In this document: positions 25,281 to 33,253 of the stretch, piece after piece
How positions within the stretch are numbered: the stretch's first letter is position 1
Layout: each line of letters opens with the position of its first letter
DNA from: GCA-2725625 sp964574215
Lineage (GTDB): Bacteria; Pseudomonadota; Alphaproteobacteria; Rhodospirillales; UBA2165
Direction: 5' to 3'
Assembly: GCA_964574215.1 (NCBI GenBank)
Contig: CAZNLR010000051.1
Location: forward strand, 1-33,474
DNA length: 33,474 bases
The notes under the pieces: generated by a model
What the model was told of the DNA's origin: nothing
The model's database searches: none
Seen by the model: the letters and a program-made list of their open reading frames with translations, nothing else
Position numbers and translations under genes: made by a program

Positions 25281-26093
25281 TTATTGTTCGATGTTTAAAA
25301 TTCTAGCGACTTCAGACCAACTTTGAGAGCCAAAGTTCTTGAGGTCTTTTGTTAGATCTTCCGGACACCAATCGAGGAAGCTGGGCTTGAAGCTCGGGCG
25401 GAATTTAATGCGCGAGAACCAATCTGCAACCCTTGGCAATCGTCCCTCTTCCCACATTCCGGATAACGCCATCATATCGAGCCGGTTGACATAAGGCGTC
25501 ATGGCGATATCGGCAAAGGTGAAGTTTTCTCCGGCAAGCCATTTACGCTCAGCCAGCACGTCTTCCATCTTGTGGAGATATAGATCGTAAAGTTTCACTT
25601 TCTCGGCGGCACCCGGCACCTCAAACCCATTTCTCACGATGGCTTTCTTGGTTTCATGCCAATTGGCAGTGACAGAAAGAGCCGGGGTCGAATCCAGGAA
25701 TTTTTGTACGCCTTCCTCACCAAGCCTCAAAACAATATGACGATGAGAACACAGGAAGGTTACGAAGCCGCAAGCAGGATGCAGTTCCTCATCGACGGCC
25801 TTGGTCCAATAGAGAACCCTGGCGTGTTCCAAGGCTTCGGTTGGCCTCAAGGGATGACCCAAAAATGCGTCTTCGATGTATTCGCAAATAACCGTTGAAT
25901 CGCAGATGACATTGTCATCATGTACCAGGGTCGGCACCACGGCCTTTGGATTGAGTTTCATATATTCCGGGTCAAACTGATCCCCTTTGAGGATGTCGAT
26001 GTAATGGCCTTCCCAATCCAAATTTTTTTCGTGCATGTACATACGAACTTTCGCCGCACAAACCGATGAGCCGTGGTGGTAAAGCTCAAGCAT
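25281..26093 (-). CDS. Glutathione S-transferase, beta-etherase (LigF)-like
   Basis: This is a cytosolic GST of 270 residues, longer than the common 200-230. The thioredoxin-fold N-terminus begins MLELYHHGSSVCAAKVR; Ser9/Ser10 and Cys12 are the candidate glutathione-activating residues. NPKAVVPTLVHDDNVICDS holds the cis-Pro and the glutathione Ser. The C-terminal helical domain has WLAGENFTFADIAMTPYV with the N-capping Asp. The VICDSTVICEYIEDAF and WTKAVDEE stretches resemble, as I recall it, the LigF beta-etherase group that cleaves lignin-type ether bonds with glutathione. An AGGAAGAGG lies before the ATG. Downstream of an SDR and upstream of the OsmC gene, it probably joins or removes glutathione in a degradation pathway. 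Confidence 0.88.
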   Translation of the reverse strand: MLELYHHGSSVCAAKVRMYMHEKNLDWEGHYIDILKGDQFDPEYMKLNPKAVVPTLVHDDNVICDSTVICEYIEDAFLGHPLRPTEALEHARVLYWTKAVDEELHPACGFVTFLCSHRHIVLRLGEEGVQKFLDSTPALSVTANWHETKKAIVRNGFEVPGAAEKVKLYDLYLHKMEDVLAERKWLAGENFTFADIAMTPYVNRLDMMALSGMWEEGRLPRVADWFSRIKFRPSFKPSFLDWCPEDLTKDLKNFGSQSWSEVARILNIEQ

Positions 26094-26116
26094 ACTGATC
26101 GCCTCTTCCTAATGTG

Positions 26117-26872
26117 CTACTGGCAATATTTCCCGCCATCGACATTGATCGATTGACCGGTCAGGAAATCGCTGTCTTCAGATGCAAAGAACAACAACGT
26201 ACCGATCAAGTCTTCAGGCATCATATCGCGTTTTAGTATTCGACTTTGTACTGTCGGCGCACGCGCAATATCAAGTTGAGGATGATTTTGCACGCCTTCA
26301 CTTTCAGTAAATCCGGGAACGATACAATTGACGTGAATGTTTTTGTCTCCGAGTTCCCGGGCCGCCGATCGGGTTAAGCCGAGAATCGCACCCTTGGAGC
26401 TGACATAATTCGCGAAACCAGGCCCGCCATAGTAAAAGGTGCCGGAGCTGATATTAATGACCTTCCCGCGACCATTTTTCAGCATGCTAGGCACAGCGGC
26501 TTTGATGCATTGAAAAGAACCTCGCGCATTTACCGTCATGACACGGTCCCATTCTTCATTGGACATTTCCATAATTGGGGTGATCATAAGCTCCGCAAAC
26601 AATGCGGCATTGTTCACCAAAATTTCTATGGGGCCGAAATCTGCTTCGGTTTTCTCGACGAGCGCCGCCAATGATTCGTCACTGGTCACATCTGCTGCAA
26701 TGGCAATCGCACTTCCACTATCAGCATTTATCTCATCGGCAACCCTTGACGGATCAGCAACATCCGAAACAACAACTTTTGCGCCTTCTTTGGCCAAAGC
26801 TTTAGCATAGACTTCACCGATCCCTTGGGCGGCGCCTGTGACAATTGCTACTTTACCTTCTAAACGAGCCAT
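26117..26872 (-). CDS. Short-chain dehydrogenase/reductase (FabG-like)
   Basis: This is a classical SDR of 251 residues that oxidises an alcohol or reduces a ketone with NAD(P). The coenzyme motif GAAQGIG is at 13-19, NNAA at 87-90, Ser142/Ser143 in NISSG, and Tyr156 and Lys160 in YVSSK. The C-terminus TGQSINVDGGKYCQ is usual for the family. An AGGAGG precedes the ATG. The acidic Asp37 after the second beta strand (VVVSDVAD) favours NAD over NADP and hence a catabolic direction. It sits between the aldehyde dehydrogenase and a GST with short gaps (32 and 23 bp). The substrate is probably the same hydroxylated, glutathione-bearing or released compound handled by the neighbours. Confidence 0.92.
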   Translation of the reverse strand: MARLEGKVAIVTGAAQGIGEVYAKALAKEGAKVVVSDVADPSRVADEINADSGSAIAIAADVTSDESLAALVEKTEADFGPIEILVNNAALFAELMITPIMEMSNEEWDRVMTVNARGSFQCIKAAVPSMLKNGRGKVINISSGTFYYGGPGFANYVSSKGAILGLTRSAARELGDKNIHVNCIVPGFTESEGVQNHPQLDIARAPTVQSRILKRDMMPEDLIGTLLFFASEDSDFLTGQSINVDGGKYCQ

Positions 26873-26904
26873 AATTTCCTCCTAAAATTAGTTTCTTTCT
26901 TCGA

Positions 26905-28347
26905 TTAAGATTGAATAGTGATCCATTTCCATTCGGTCATTGCGTCGATATCGGCTTCCGTGCCCTCGCGACCGACACCACTTTCGCCATTGCCGCCGAA
27001 CGGAACATGGGGTTCGTCATGAACCGGCGAGGCATTCACGTGGCACATGCCGGCAGAAACGTTGTGTGCATAGTGCAGCGCTTTGTTCAGATTCTCCGTG
27101 AAGATCGATGCTGACAGCCCATACTCAGTATCATTGGATTTCTCGAGAGCTTCTTCATAAGAATCGACTTCGTACACCGACGTTACCGGACCAAATGTTT
27201 CTTCCCGACAGACCGTCATTTCCTCGGAAACACCAGTTAGTATTGTCGGCTCACACCGATTGCCTTTCCAATTGCCTCCGGTGACGATCGTGGCTCCTTT
27301 GTCGCGGGCATCATCAATATGCGTTTTGACGCGATTACGTTGGCGTTCCGAGATGATTGGCCCGATCATCGTATCCATGCTGCGAAGATCACCCATACCC
27401 AGATTGTTGGCCGCATTGGCGTAGATCTCAACAAACTTGTCATATAAGGGAGCTTCGACATAAATGCGACTGCCTCCCATGCAAACCTGACCTTGATAAA
27501 GAAAAATGCCATGACATGCGGCTTGAACAGCTTTTTTCAAATCGGCATCCGCCAGCACAACGAATGGACTTTTGCCGCCCAATTCCAGGGTAACGCGCTT
27601 TTTCTGTTTGGCGCAAAGCTCGTTAATATGCTGACCTACAACACTCGAGCCTGTGAAGGTTACCATGGGTACATCAGGATGACCGGTGAGCGAGTCACCG
27701 ATTTCATGGCCATATCCCGTAACAACATTGAATGCCCCTGCAGGAAGGCCGGCCTTTTCGTAAACCTGCGCTAACAACAATGAAATGCGGGGCGCAAATT
27801 CCGATGCAAGCAACACAACGGTATTACCAACAGCCAAGGGATCGGCAGTCAGGCGAACACCTTTGATCAAAGGTACGTTAAATGGTGTTATCGCTGCAAC
27901 GACGCCAAGCGGCTGGCGAACACTCATTGAATACCTTCCGGGATAATCGGACGGAATGGTTTTACCGGTGACTTGGCGCGCCATACCTGATGCAGCCCGC
28001 ATCATTGATAGGGCCTTATTATATTCGAACATCGCCTTCTTAACGGGTGATCCAATTTCATCAATAAGCGCAGCGACAAATTCGTCCTGCATGGAGGCCA
28101 TGACTTCGGCCGCCCGAATGATCCAGGCTTCGCGCTCTTGGGCGGTCGTCGAACCATATGCCTGGAAGGCCCAGTTAGCGGCGTCAACTGCCTTTACCAT
28201 ATCTTCTGGTGTTCCGGTCGCTGACCGTCCATACAAGCTGTCATCTTCCGGATTTAGGTCGTCGAAATAGTTGTCTCCTGTCGGAGACACCCACTCTCCA
28301 CCGATCCATAATTTTGATTCTGTTGATAAATCTGCTGCGTCTAGCAT
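26905..28347 (-). CDS. Aldehyde dehydrogenase, aromatic/vanillin-DH-like group
   Basis: This 480-residue NAD(P)-dependent aldehyde dehydrogenase oxidises an aldehyde to an acid. Asn157 (TPFNVPL), Glu255 (LELGGKSP) and the nucleophile Cys289 (GQVCMGG) are in place. FGPVTSVYEV and PFGGNGESGVGREG close the fold. The GQVCM and HVNAS stretches and the length resemble the benzaldehyde/salicylaldehyde/vanillin group. The coenzyme motif normally written KPSE reads LASE here (about 179-183), so the usual Lys is missing; this may alter NAD/NADP preference. The gene lies 31 bp after a GST gene and 32 bp before the SDR. The alcohol-to-aldehyde-to-acid order with the SDR is a reasonable inference. Confidence 0.92.
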   Translation of the reverse strand: MLDAADLSTESKLWIGGEWVSPTGDNYFDDLNPEDDSLYGRSATGTPEDMVKAVDAANWAFQAYGSTTAQEREAWIIRAAEVMASMQDEFVAALIDEIGSPVKKAMFEYNKALSMMRAASGMARQVTGKTIPSDYPGRYSMSVRQPLGVVAAITPFNVPLIKGVRLTADPLAVGNTVVLLASEFAPRISLLLAQVYEKAGLPAGAFNVVTGYGHEIGDSLTGHPDVPMVTFTGSSVVGQHINELCAKQKKRVTLELGGKSPFVVLADADLKKAVQAACHGIFLYQGQVCMGGSRIYVEAPLYDKFVEIYANAANNLGMGDLRSMDTMIGPIISERQRNRVKTHIDDARDKGATIVTGGNWKGNRCEPTILTGVSEEMTVCREETFGPVTSVYEVDSYEEALEKSNDTEYGLSASIFTENLNKALHYAHNVSAGMCHVNASPVHDEPHVPFGGNGESGVGREGTEADIDAMTEWKWITIQS

Positions 28348-28378
28348 TAGGAAAACTCCATTATTTAATGACGATTAC

Positions 28379-29143
28379 TCAAACTTTTGCGAAGTCCTCG
28401 CACCAATCCAAAATACCTTTGCGATAACTATCCCGCTCCTGAACATCTGCCGCCCACCGCTTGATATTGGGGTAAGGGCCAAATTCATATCCGCACCCAA
28501 TGAGGACGAAATAGATCGGCATCCATGAAATATCGGCGAGGGAAAATTGTTCACCCATTATCCAAGGGGCGTCTTCAAGGCTTGCCTCTAATTTGGCGAA
28601 TGCATCGGCCAACAAGCTCTCTGACTGTTGAATATCGTCATCGCTGAACATGCTTTTGCCGGCATGTTTAGAGTGAAATTCTTTCAATTCCTCGTTTTTC
28701 TGCAGGTCTCTATATTTTGCTTCTTCTTCCTGGCTCTTCTTGATTTTCGGCGCCATTTTTTTGGCATAGACGTAAGGCTTGATGGCGGGAACGTGGAGAC
28801 TTGCCGATAATTTTAGCCACTCCAACATGTCTGCTTCTTTATCACCCGATCGCAAGGGCGGATTAGGAAAAGCCGTATCAAGGTAATCAATGATGTCATT
28901 TGATTCGATGTGCACAACACCGTCATGGACGAGTGTGGGCACCAAACCGTTGGGGTTGATGCCGAAATACTCGTCGGAAATGTTTTCTTTCTTCTTGAGA
29001 TCAATGTGGTGGCTAACCCATTCCAAATTTTTTTCTTCAAGCGTCATCCGAACACGCATGGAACAATTCGAAATATTGCCGTGATAAAGATGAAGACCTT
29101 CGAAGTCTTCTACGGTTTTATTTGTTGGTTCTACGATTGCCAT
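28379..29143 (-). CDS. Glutathione S-transferase, SxCSM-type
   Basis: This is a 254-residue GST. After a short N-terminal extension of about 15 residues, the thioredoxin-like domain reads LHLYHGNISNCSMRVRM, with Ser25, Cys27 and Ser28 near the glutathione sulfur. The pattern recalls dehalogenating or isomerising zeta-like GSTs such as tetrachlorohydroquinone dehalogenase (recalled, not searched). NPNGLVPTLVHDG has the cis-Pro and HIESNDIIDYLD the glutathione-binding Glu-Ser. The helical domain has a charged insertion (about 125-165, rich in Lys/Glu) and the capping FSLADIS. It follows dctM by 25 bp and is the first catabolic gene of the operon. The first GST probably conjugates the imported compound, the second may process the product, or the reverse. 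Confidence 0.87.
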   Translation of the reverse strand: MAIVEPTNKTVEDFEGLHLYHGNISNCSMRVRMTLEEKNLEWVSHHIDLKKKENISDEYFGINPNGLVPTLVHDGVVHIESNDIIDYLDTAFPNPPLRSGDKEADMLEWLKLSASLHVPAIKPYVYAKKMAPKIKKSQEEEAKYRDLQKNEELKEFHSKHAGKSMFSDDDIQQSESLLADAFAKLEASLEDAPWIMGEQFSLADISWMPIYFVLIGCGYEFGPYPNIKRWAADVQERDSYRKGILDWCEDFAKV

Positions 29144-29168
29144 CCTTCATTCACTCCTAAAGTTACGG

Positions 29169-30530
29169 TCATTGCCCAAGCATGGTTTCAGGCAAGTACA
29201 TCGCGATTGGCGGAAAAATGACGAGTAGCGCGATCATGACCCCCATGGCGAACCAGAAGGGCCAGATGCCTTTGAATATGGTCCGCATGGGAACTTCCGG
29301 TGCGATCGACTTAACAACAAAGACATTGATGCCGACAGGCGGTGAGATCATCCCCATCTCGAGAACAATAACCACAATGATGCCGAACCACACCAAATCC
29401 CAATTGAGCTGTGTTGCGAGAGCTACGACGACGGGGATCGTCAGCACCAGCATCGCCATACTTTCCAGGAATGTACCTAGGAACATGTAGATGAGAATAA
29501 CGACGATCAAGACACCCACATCACCAATGGGAAGAGAGGTGAGGAACGTGACCATATCCGCAGCTAATCCGGTTAGGGACATAAACGGAATAAAGATGAA
29601 GGCGCCGATAATGATGAGAAAAACCGTCGCTGTCGCTTTCATGGTTTGCAGGATGACCGGAGCGGCCATGTGCCAGCTGAGTGTTTTTTTTGCCAGCGCC
29701 ACCACGAAAGTCAGAAAGGCACCCACAGCAGAGGCCTCAACCGGCGTGAAAAAGCCTGTATACATGCCGCCGATTGTTATGCCGACAACGAATAGAATGG
29801 GGATCGCGGCTACAAGGGAGCTGATGCGCTCTTGCCGGGAAGACCTTTCCCCGGCTGGCCCTGCTTCGGGCCGGAAACGGACGACAAGCCAGACAGTGCC
29901 GATGAAAAGCAAAGTCAGAATAATACCCGGAATTACTCCGGCCATAAAAAGACGGCCAATAGATTGGTCCGTTAACACCGCGTATATAATCATGCCACCG
30001 GAAGGTGGTATGAGAAAACCAAGCGTTCCACCAGCCGCTACCGAACCGGTAGATAGCTCCGGTGCATATTTGAAGCGCTTCATTTCAGGCAAGGCGACGC
30101 GCCCCATGGTGACGGCTGAGGCCAGAGAAGAGCCGGAAAGTGCCGCAAATCCCGCGCAAGCCGAAATTGTTGCAGATGCAAGTCCACCTTTAAAATGGCC
30201 AATCCACCGGTAGGCAGCGGTAAACAAATCCTTGGACATTCCCGAGGCACCCGCAATGTTGCCCATCAGGATAAACATCGGAATCACCAACAAATTGAAA
30301 TTCGATGCCGCTTCAAAAGCTTCACCCGACAAATTCGATAGGGCAGTCTTAAATCCACGCGCCCAAGCCTGGTCGCTAGACATCCCAAGGCTTAAGAAAC
30401 GGTTGGTGGTGGCTGCGACAGTACCTGCCAGACCAACGAACATCATCGAAAGTGCGACAGGGAAGCGCAGGGCAAGCAACGCAAATAGAACGAACAGGCC
30501 GATGAGGCCGATGAGGGTCATGCTCACCAT
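29169..30530 (-). CDS. dctM: TRAP transporter large permease subunit (DctM)
   Basis: DctM is the 12-helix translocating subunit of a TRAP transporter. It uses a sodium or proton gradient to move the solute delivered by the periplasmic DctP. At 453 residues it is the normal length. Typical family stretches are LVIPMFILMGNIAGASG, ISACAGFAALSGSSLASAVTMG, SVAAGGTLGFLIPPS and PVGINVFVVKS. The ATG at 30530 directly abuts the TAG stop of dctQ, so the two are coupled. A GST gene follows after 25 bp, which places transport and glutathione chemistry in one transcript. Confidence 0.95.
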   Translation of the reverse strand: MVSMTLIGLIGLFVLFALLALRFPVALSMMFVGLAGTVAATTNRFLSLGMSSDQAWARGFKTALSNLSGEAFEAASNFNLLVIPMFILMGNIAGASGMSKDLFTAAYRWIGHFKGGLASATISACAGFAALSGSSLASAVTMGRVALPEMKRFKYAPELSTGSVAAGGTLGFLIPPSGGMIIYAVLTDQSIGRLFMAGVIPGIILTLLFIGTVWLVVRFRPEAGPAGERSSRQERISSLVAAIPILFVVGITIGGMYTGFFTPVEASAVGAFLTFVVALAKKTLSWHMAAPVILQTMKATATVFLIIIGAFIFIPFMSLTGLAADMVTFLTSLPIGDVGVLIVVILIYMFLGTFLESMAMLVLTIPVVVALATQLNWDLVWFGIIVVIVLEMGMISPPVGINVFVVKSIAPEVPMRTIFKGIWPFWFAMGVMIALLVIFPPIAMYLPETMLGQ

Positions 30531-31067
30531 CTAATCGTCCCCGAACCCGTCGATAAGACGGATATACCCTCGTATGATCAATTGCACAGCATCTGTCAGC
30601 AAGATCAGCGCATAGACGCCAACGAGAGTGGCCAGGATGTAGTAAAAAGGTTCATAGGATATCAGCAACTGTTGAGTTGCCTCGCCAAATTTACTGGCGG
30701 AGGCGCCCGATTCAAACAGTCGCCAAGCCAGGATTCCAACTAAAAACATGCCAACCAAACGCAACACGAAATGGGACCAACGTGCGAATCCAGGAGACAT
30801 ACTTGCCTCCAATATTTCAATTTCGATATGAGCCCCAACCCGGCCACCAAAGGGTATTGCGATTGCGACGATTAACACCAAATTGAGAATCAAAAGATCC
30901 TCCGCGCCCAGGATTGGCGCATTCAGCGCCTTCCGCATGACAATCACATTCCAGAAAGTCAGCAAGACCATAAAGGCGAGACCTAAACCGCCGGTGATTA
31001 TGGTGAACCTGACGATCCACTTATCCATGACATCCAGCCAGGGTAAATGCTTGTCGGCTGCGGCCAT
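30531..31067 (-). CDS. dctQ: TRAP transporter small permease subunit (DctQ)
   Basis: DctQ is the small four-helix subunit that pairs with DctM. The 178 residues include four hydrophobic stretches (about 15-40, 50-70, 90-115 and 135-160) with the family-typical AEDLLILNLVLIVAIAIPFGGRVGAHIEIEIL segment. It lies 63 bp downstream of dctP, across a hairpin that resembles a partial terminator, and abuts dctM. The order dctP-dctQ-dctM is the common TRAP layout. Confidence 0.92.
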   Translation of the reverse strand: MAAADKHLPWLDVMDKWIVRFTIITGGLGLAFMVLLTFWNVIVMRKALNAPILGAEDLLILNLVLIVAIAIPFGGRVGAHIEIEILEASMSPGFARWSHFVLRLVGMFLVGILAWRLFESGASASKFGEATQQLLISYEPFYYILATLVGVYALILLTDAVQLIIRGYIRLIDGFGDD

Positions 31068-31082
31068 ATCGCGCGTCCTATG

Positions 31083-31121
31083 AAAAAAATGGCCGCACCG
31101 AGATTTACTACCGATGCGGCC
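31083..31121 (-). terminator. Hairpin with T-run between dctP and dctQ (likely attenuating)
   Basis: On the minus strand GGCCGCA and TGCGGCC (outer arms, 31115-31121 and 31091-31097) pair perfectly, with two further G-C pairs after one mismatch. They are followed by A and seven T (31083-31089). This is a good intrinsic terminator located inside the operon. It probably lets dctP be expressed above dctQM and the enzymes, as many binding-protein operons do. Confidence 0.75.
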
Positions 31122-31130
31122 TTTGTGCTT

Positions 31131-32147
31131 CTATTGGTTTAAAGCGTTGTAGATTTCACGGGCATTTTTGATACCGCGTTTGGAATAATCGGCAAAAATC
31201 GCCTCGAGACCTTTTTTCACCGCTGCATCCATCTTGGCCCGTTCAGCCGGAGAAACCTGCACCCAACTTAATTTTTTCATTTTGGGTGACTTTTTCATCA
31301 TCGCTTCCGAACGCTTGTCAGCACCGTCAAATGTTGCCGACCCTTGGTCCGACATTGTCTTGCCAGAAAGGCCATCAATAATTTTCCGATGAGCTGCCGA
31401 TAGACCGTCGTAGCGTTCCTTGTTCATCGCTACGTAGGTGGCCGCAAATTGAACCGGGATATTGCCAACAACGTATTTTGAGACATCCCAGAAATTCCAC
31501 GGTGGTGTGATATTATTGTAGGATGCATAAGTCGCATCAATCGTTCCCGTCGACAGTCCGGTATACATTTTGGTCACCGGCATCTGAACAGGTACTGCAC
31601 CCATTGCCTTGATGATCGGTGTCGTCATCGCCGCATAGGGAACCAATTTCGTACCCTTGAGACCCTTCATGGTCGTAATATCCTTGGTTGAAGCAACCAG
31701 GCTACCAGCCACAGTAAATACACCGAGCGCTTTTACTTGTTTGTACTCATCAGCCATGTATTTATCAAAAACCCGCCAGAGACGGTCTGTCGATTCTTTG
31801 GCCGTTGTCGATTTTCCCGGCGGAATGACAAGCATTGTCTTGGGAAAAATTGTCGCTGTATAGGCTGAAACACCAAATGTGATATCGGCAACTCCTTCAA
31901 CAACCCTCTTATATTGCTGCACGGGGCCGGCGCCGAGTTGGCCTGATGGAAACAATTTCATTGTCAAACTTCCACCAGATCGTTTGGCAATCTCTTTACC
32001 GAACCAACCGAATAAATTTTTATTGATGTGATGCTGCGGCGGTATGAAAGTTGCCACAGTCAGTTCTTCTGCTGATACCTTTTCTCCGTTCAGCGTAATA
32101 GTACTCAGGGCAAGCGCTAGGCTCCCCACAATAATTCGTAACTTCAT
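31131..32147 (-). CDS. dctP: TRAP transporter substrate-binding protein (DctP), Arg motif absent
   Basis: This is a periplasmic solute-binding protein of 338 residues. A signal peptide covers about residues 1-26 (hydrophobic VGSLALALSTITL, likely cut after VSA). The mature protein shows the DctP pattern (TVATFIPPQHHINKNLFGWF, SGGSLTMKLFPSGQLGAG, GVADITFGV). In most DctP proteins the phrase LKG-x-K-[IL]-R-VP supplies an Arg that clamps a substrate carboxylate. Here it reads LKGTKLVPYAAM, so this Arg is absent. The solute may lack a carboxylate or be held differently. It heads the operon, with an AAGGAGG Shine-Dalgarno (32153-32159) before the ATG and a divergent LysR gene 95 bp away. Confidence 0.92.
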   Translation of the reverse strand: MKLRIIVGSLALALSTITLNGEKVSAEELTVATFIPPQHHINKNLFGWFGKEIAKRSGGSLTMKLFPSGQLGAGPVQQYKRVVEGVADITFGVSAYTATIFPKTMLVIPPGKSTTAKESTDRLWRVFDKYMADEYKQVKALGVFTVAGSLVASTKDITTMKGLKGTKLVPYAAMTTPIIKAMGAVPVQMPVTKMYTGLSTGTIDATYASYNNITPPWNFWDVSKYVVGNIPVQFAATYVAMNKERYDGLSAAHRKIIDGLSGKTMSDQGSATFDGADKRSEAMMKKSPKMKKLSWVQVSPAERAKMDAAVKKGLEAIFADYSKRGIKNAREIYNALNQ

Positions 32148-32242
32148 GAAATCCTCCTTGTCTCAAGAGTTCTTTGACTCTAAGCGAATTTAGACTATTC
32201 AATTTTGAACATCGAATCTATTTATGATATTTTATTAATACT
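32148..32242. promoter_or_regulatory. Divergent promoter region between dctP operon and LysR gene
   Basis: This 95-bp, AT-rich gap is the only sizeable non-coding space at the head of the eight-gene minus-strand operon. It contains ATTC (32197-32200) and GAAT (32214-32217) as a small inverted repeat with a 13-bp spacer, which includes T-N11-A-like spacing, the loose consensus for LysR-type regulators. No convincing sigma-70 boxes were found by eye. Control by the divergent LysR is expected from arrangement. Confidence 0.5.
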
Positions 32243-33175
32243 ATGAATAATTTTGATATATATAAAGTCGACGGATATATTTTGAAGACCTTCCTGATTA
32301 TTTTGGAAGAATCGTCGGTATCAAGGGCAGCCATCCGATTAAATGTGACCCAATCGGCCGTAAGCTATGCGCTCGCCAGATTGCGTAGTGTATTCAAGGA
32401 TCCCCTTTTCGTCCGATCGGGACAAGGGCTGACACCAACAGAAACAGCAAATTCATTGAAGGAACCGATCCAAAAAGTTCTGGACGGTCTCAGGAGCCTG
32501 ACCGACCAGCGACCGTTTGACCCCCGTGACGAAGACATGCATTTCACCATTGCTGCCAATGACCTTCAGCGTGAACTCATCTTTCCACGGCTTTGGCGTG
32601 AAGCGCGTGCAGAGGACATCCGTCTTCGGCTCGAGTTTGTTCCCTCGGGCATACCCAGTATTTCCTTGCTCAGGGACGCACGGTGCCAACTCATAATTAC
32701 ACCTTTTCCGCCGGATGCACCGGATATATTTCAGCGGACGCTTATCTCTGGAGAGATGATGTGCTTCTACGACTCCGATAAACGGCATGCGCCAACTTCC
32801 TGGGAAGAATATATAAATGCGGATCATGTTTCGGTCCGGTTCGCTGGCGGCCATGACAGCAACGAAGCGCTTTACGGGGTCGATCTATCCGCCATACCGG
32901 ACCCGACAATTACCGTCTCCAACTTCAACGCCATTCCGTCGTTTGTGAAGGGGAGTGAGTTAATCTCGACCGAATTAAGTGCCATGCATATCGGTCCGTT
33001 ACGAGAGCTATCGATGGCGCCATTGCCGTTCGAAAGCGAGAAGGTCTCTCTTTGCCTGGTATGGCACGAACGGAGCAACAACGACCCGGCCCACAAATGG
33101 ATTAGACGCAAGATCGAAGTGATCGGCAGCGATATTTCCAATACAATGGATCACGTTTTAAAGTCATCGAGTTAA
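32243..33175 (+). CDS. LysR-family transcriptional regulator
   Basis: This is a 310-residue regulator. The N-terminal helix-turn-helix covers about 14-65 (FLIILEESSVSRAAIRLNVT, then QSAVSYALARLRSVFKDPLF and a SGQGLTPT wing). The rest is a periplasmic-binding-protein-like inducer domain. This form of the HTH (RLNVTQSAVSYALARLR) is found in the NodD/LinR/NahR-like branch that often senses aromatic compounds; that is family knowledge and does not identify the inducer. It diverges from dctP and probably controls the TRAP-GST operon. The Shine-Dalgarno before the ATG is weak. Confidence 0.93.
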   Translation: MNNFDIYKVDGYILKTFLIILEESSVSRAAIRLNVTQSAVSYALARLRSVFKDPLFVRSGQGLTPTETANSLKEPIQKVLDGLRSLTDQRPFDPRDEDMHFTIAANDLQRELIFPRLWREARAEDIRLRLEFVPSGIPSISLLRDARCQLIITPFPPDAPDIFQRTLISGEMMCFYDSDKRHAPTSWEEYINADHVSVRFAGGHDSNEALYGVDLSAIPDPTITVSNFNAIPSFVKGSELISTELSAMHIGPLRELSMAPLPFESEKVSLCLVWHERSNNDPAHKWIRRKIEVIGSDISNTMDHVLKSSS

Positions 33176-33253
33176 AATATTTAGCGGGATGACCAGTACT
33201 ATCGTCAGGAAAATAATGGTACCTGCTTAAGATCAATTTCCAGTCCGTACAGG

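Noticed and set aside
29491..30213. Open frame of 240 codons on the + strand opposite dctM
   Set aside because: The translation is rich in Thr, Pro and Arg with no hydrophobic core or known motif; it is a shadow of the membrane-protein codons on the other strand.
24061..32147. Naming the operon as the lignin beta-etherase or isoprene degradation pathway
   Set aside because: Only family-level similarity is visible. No oxygenase, CoA transferase or LigE/LigG-type partner is found, so the substrate remains unknown.
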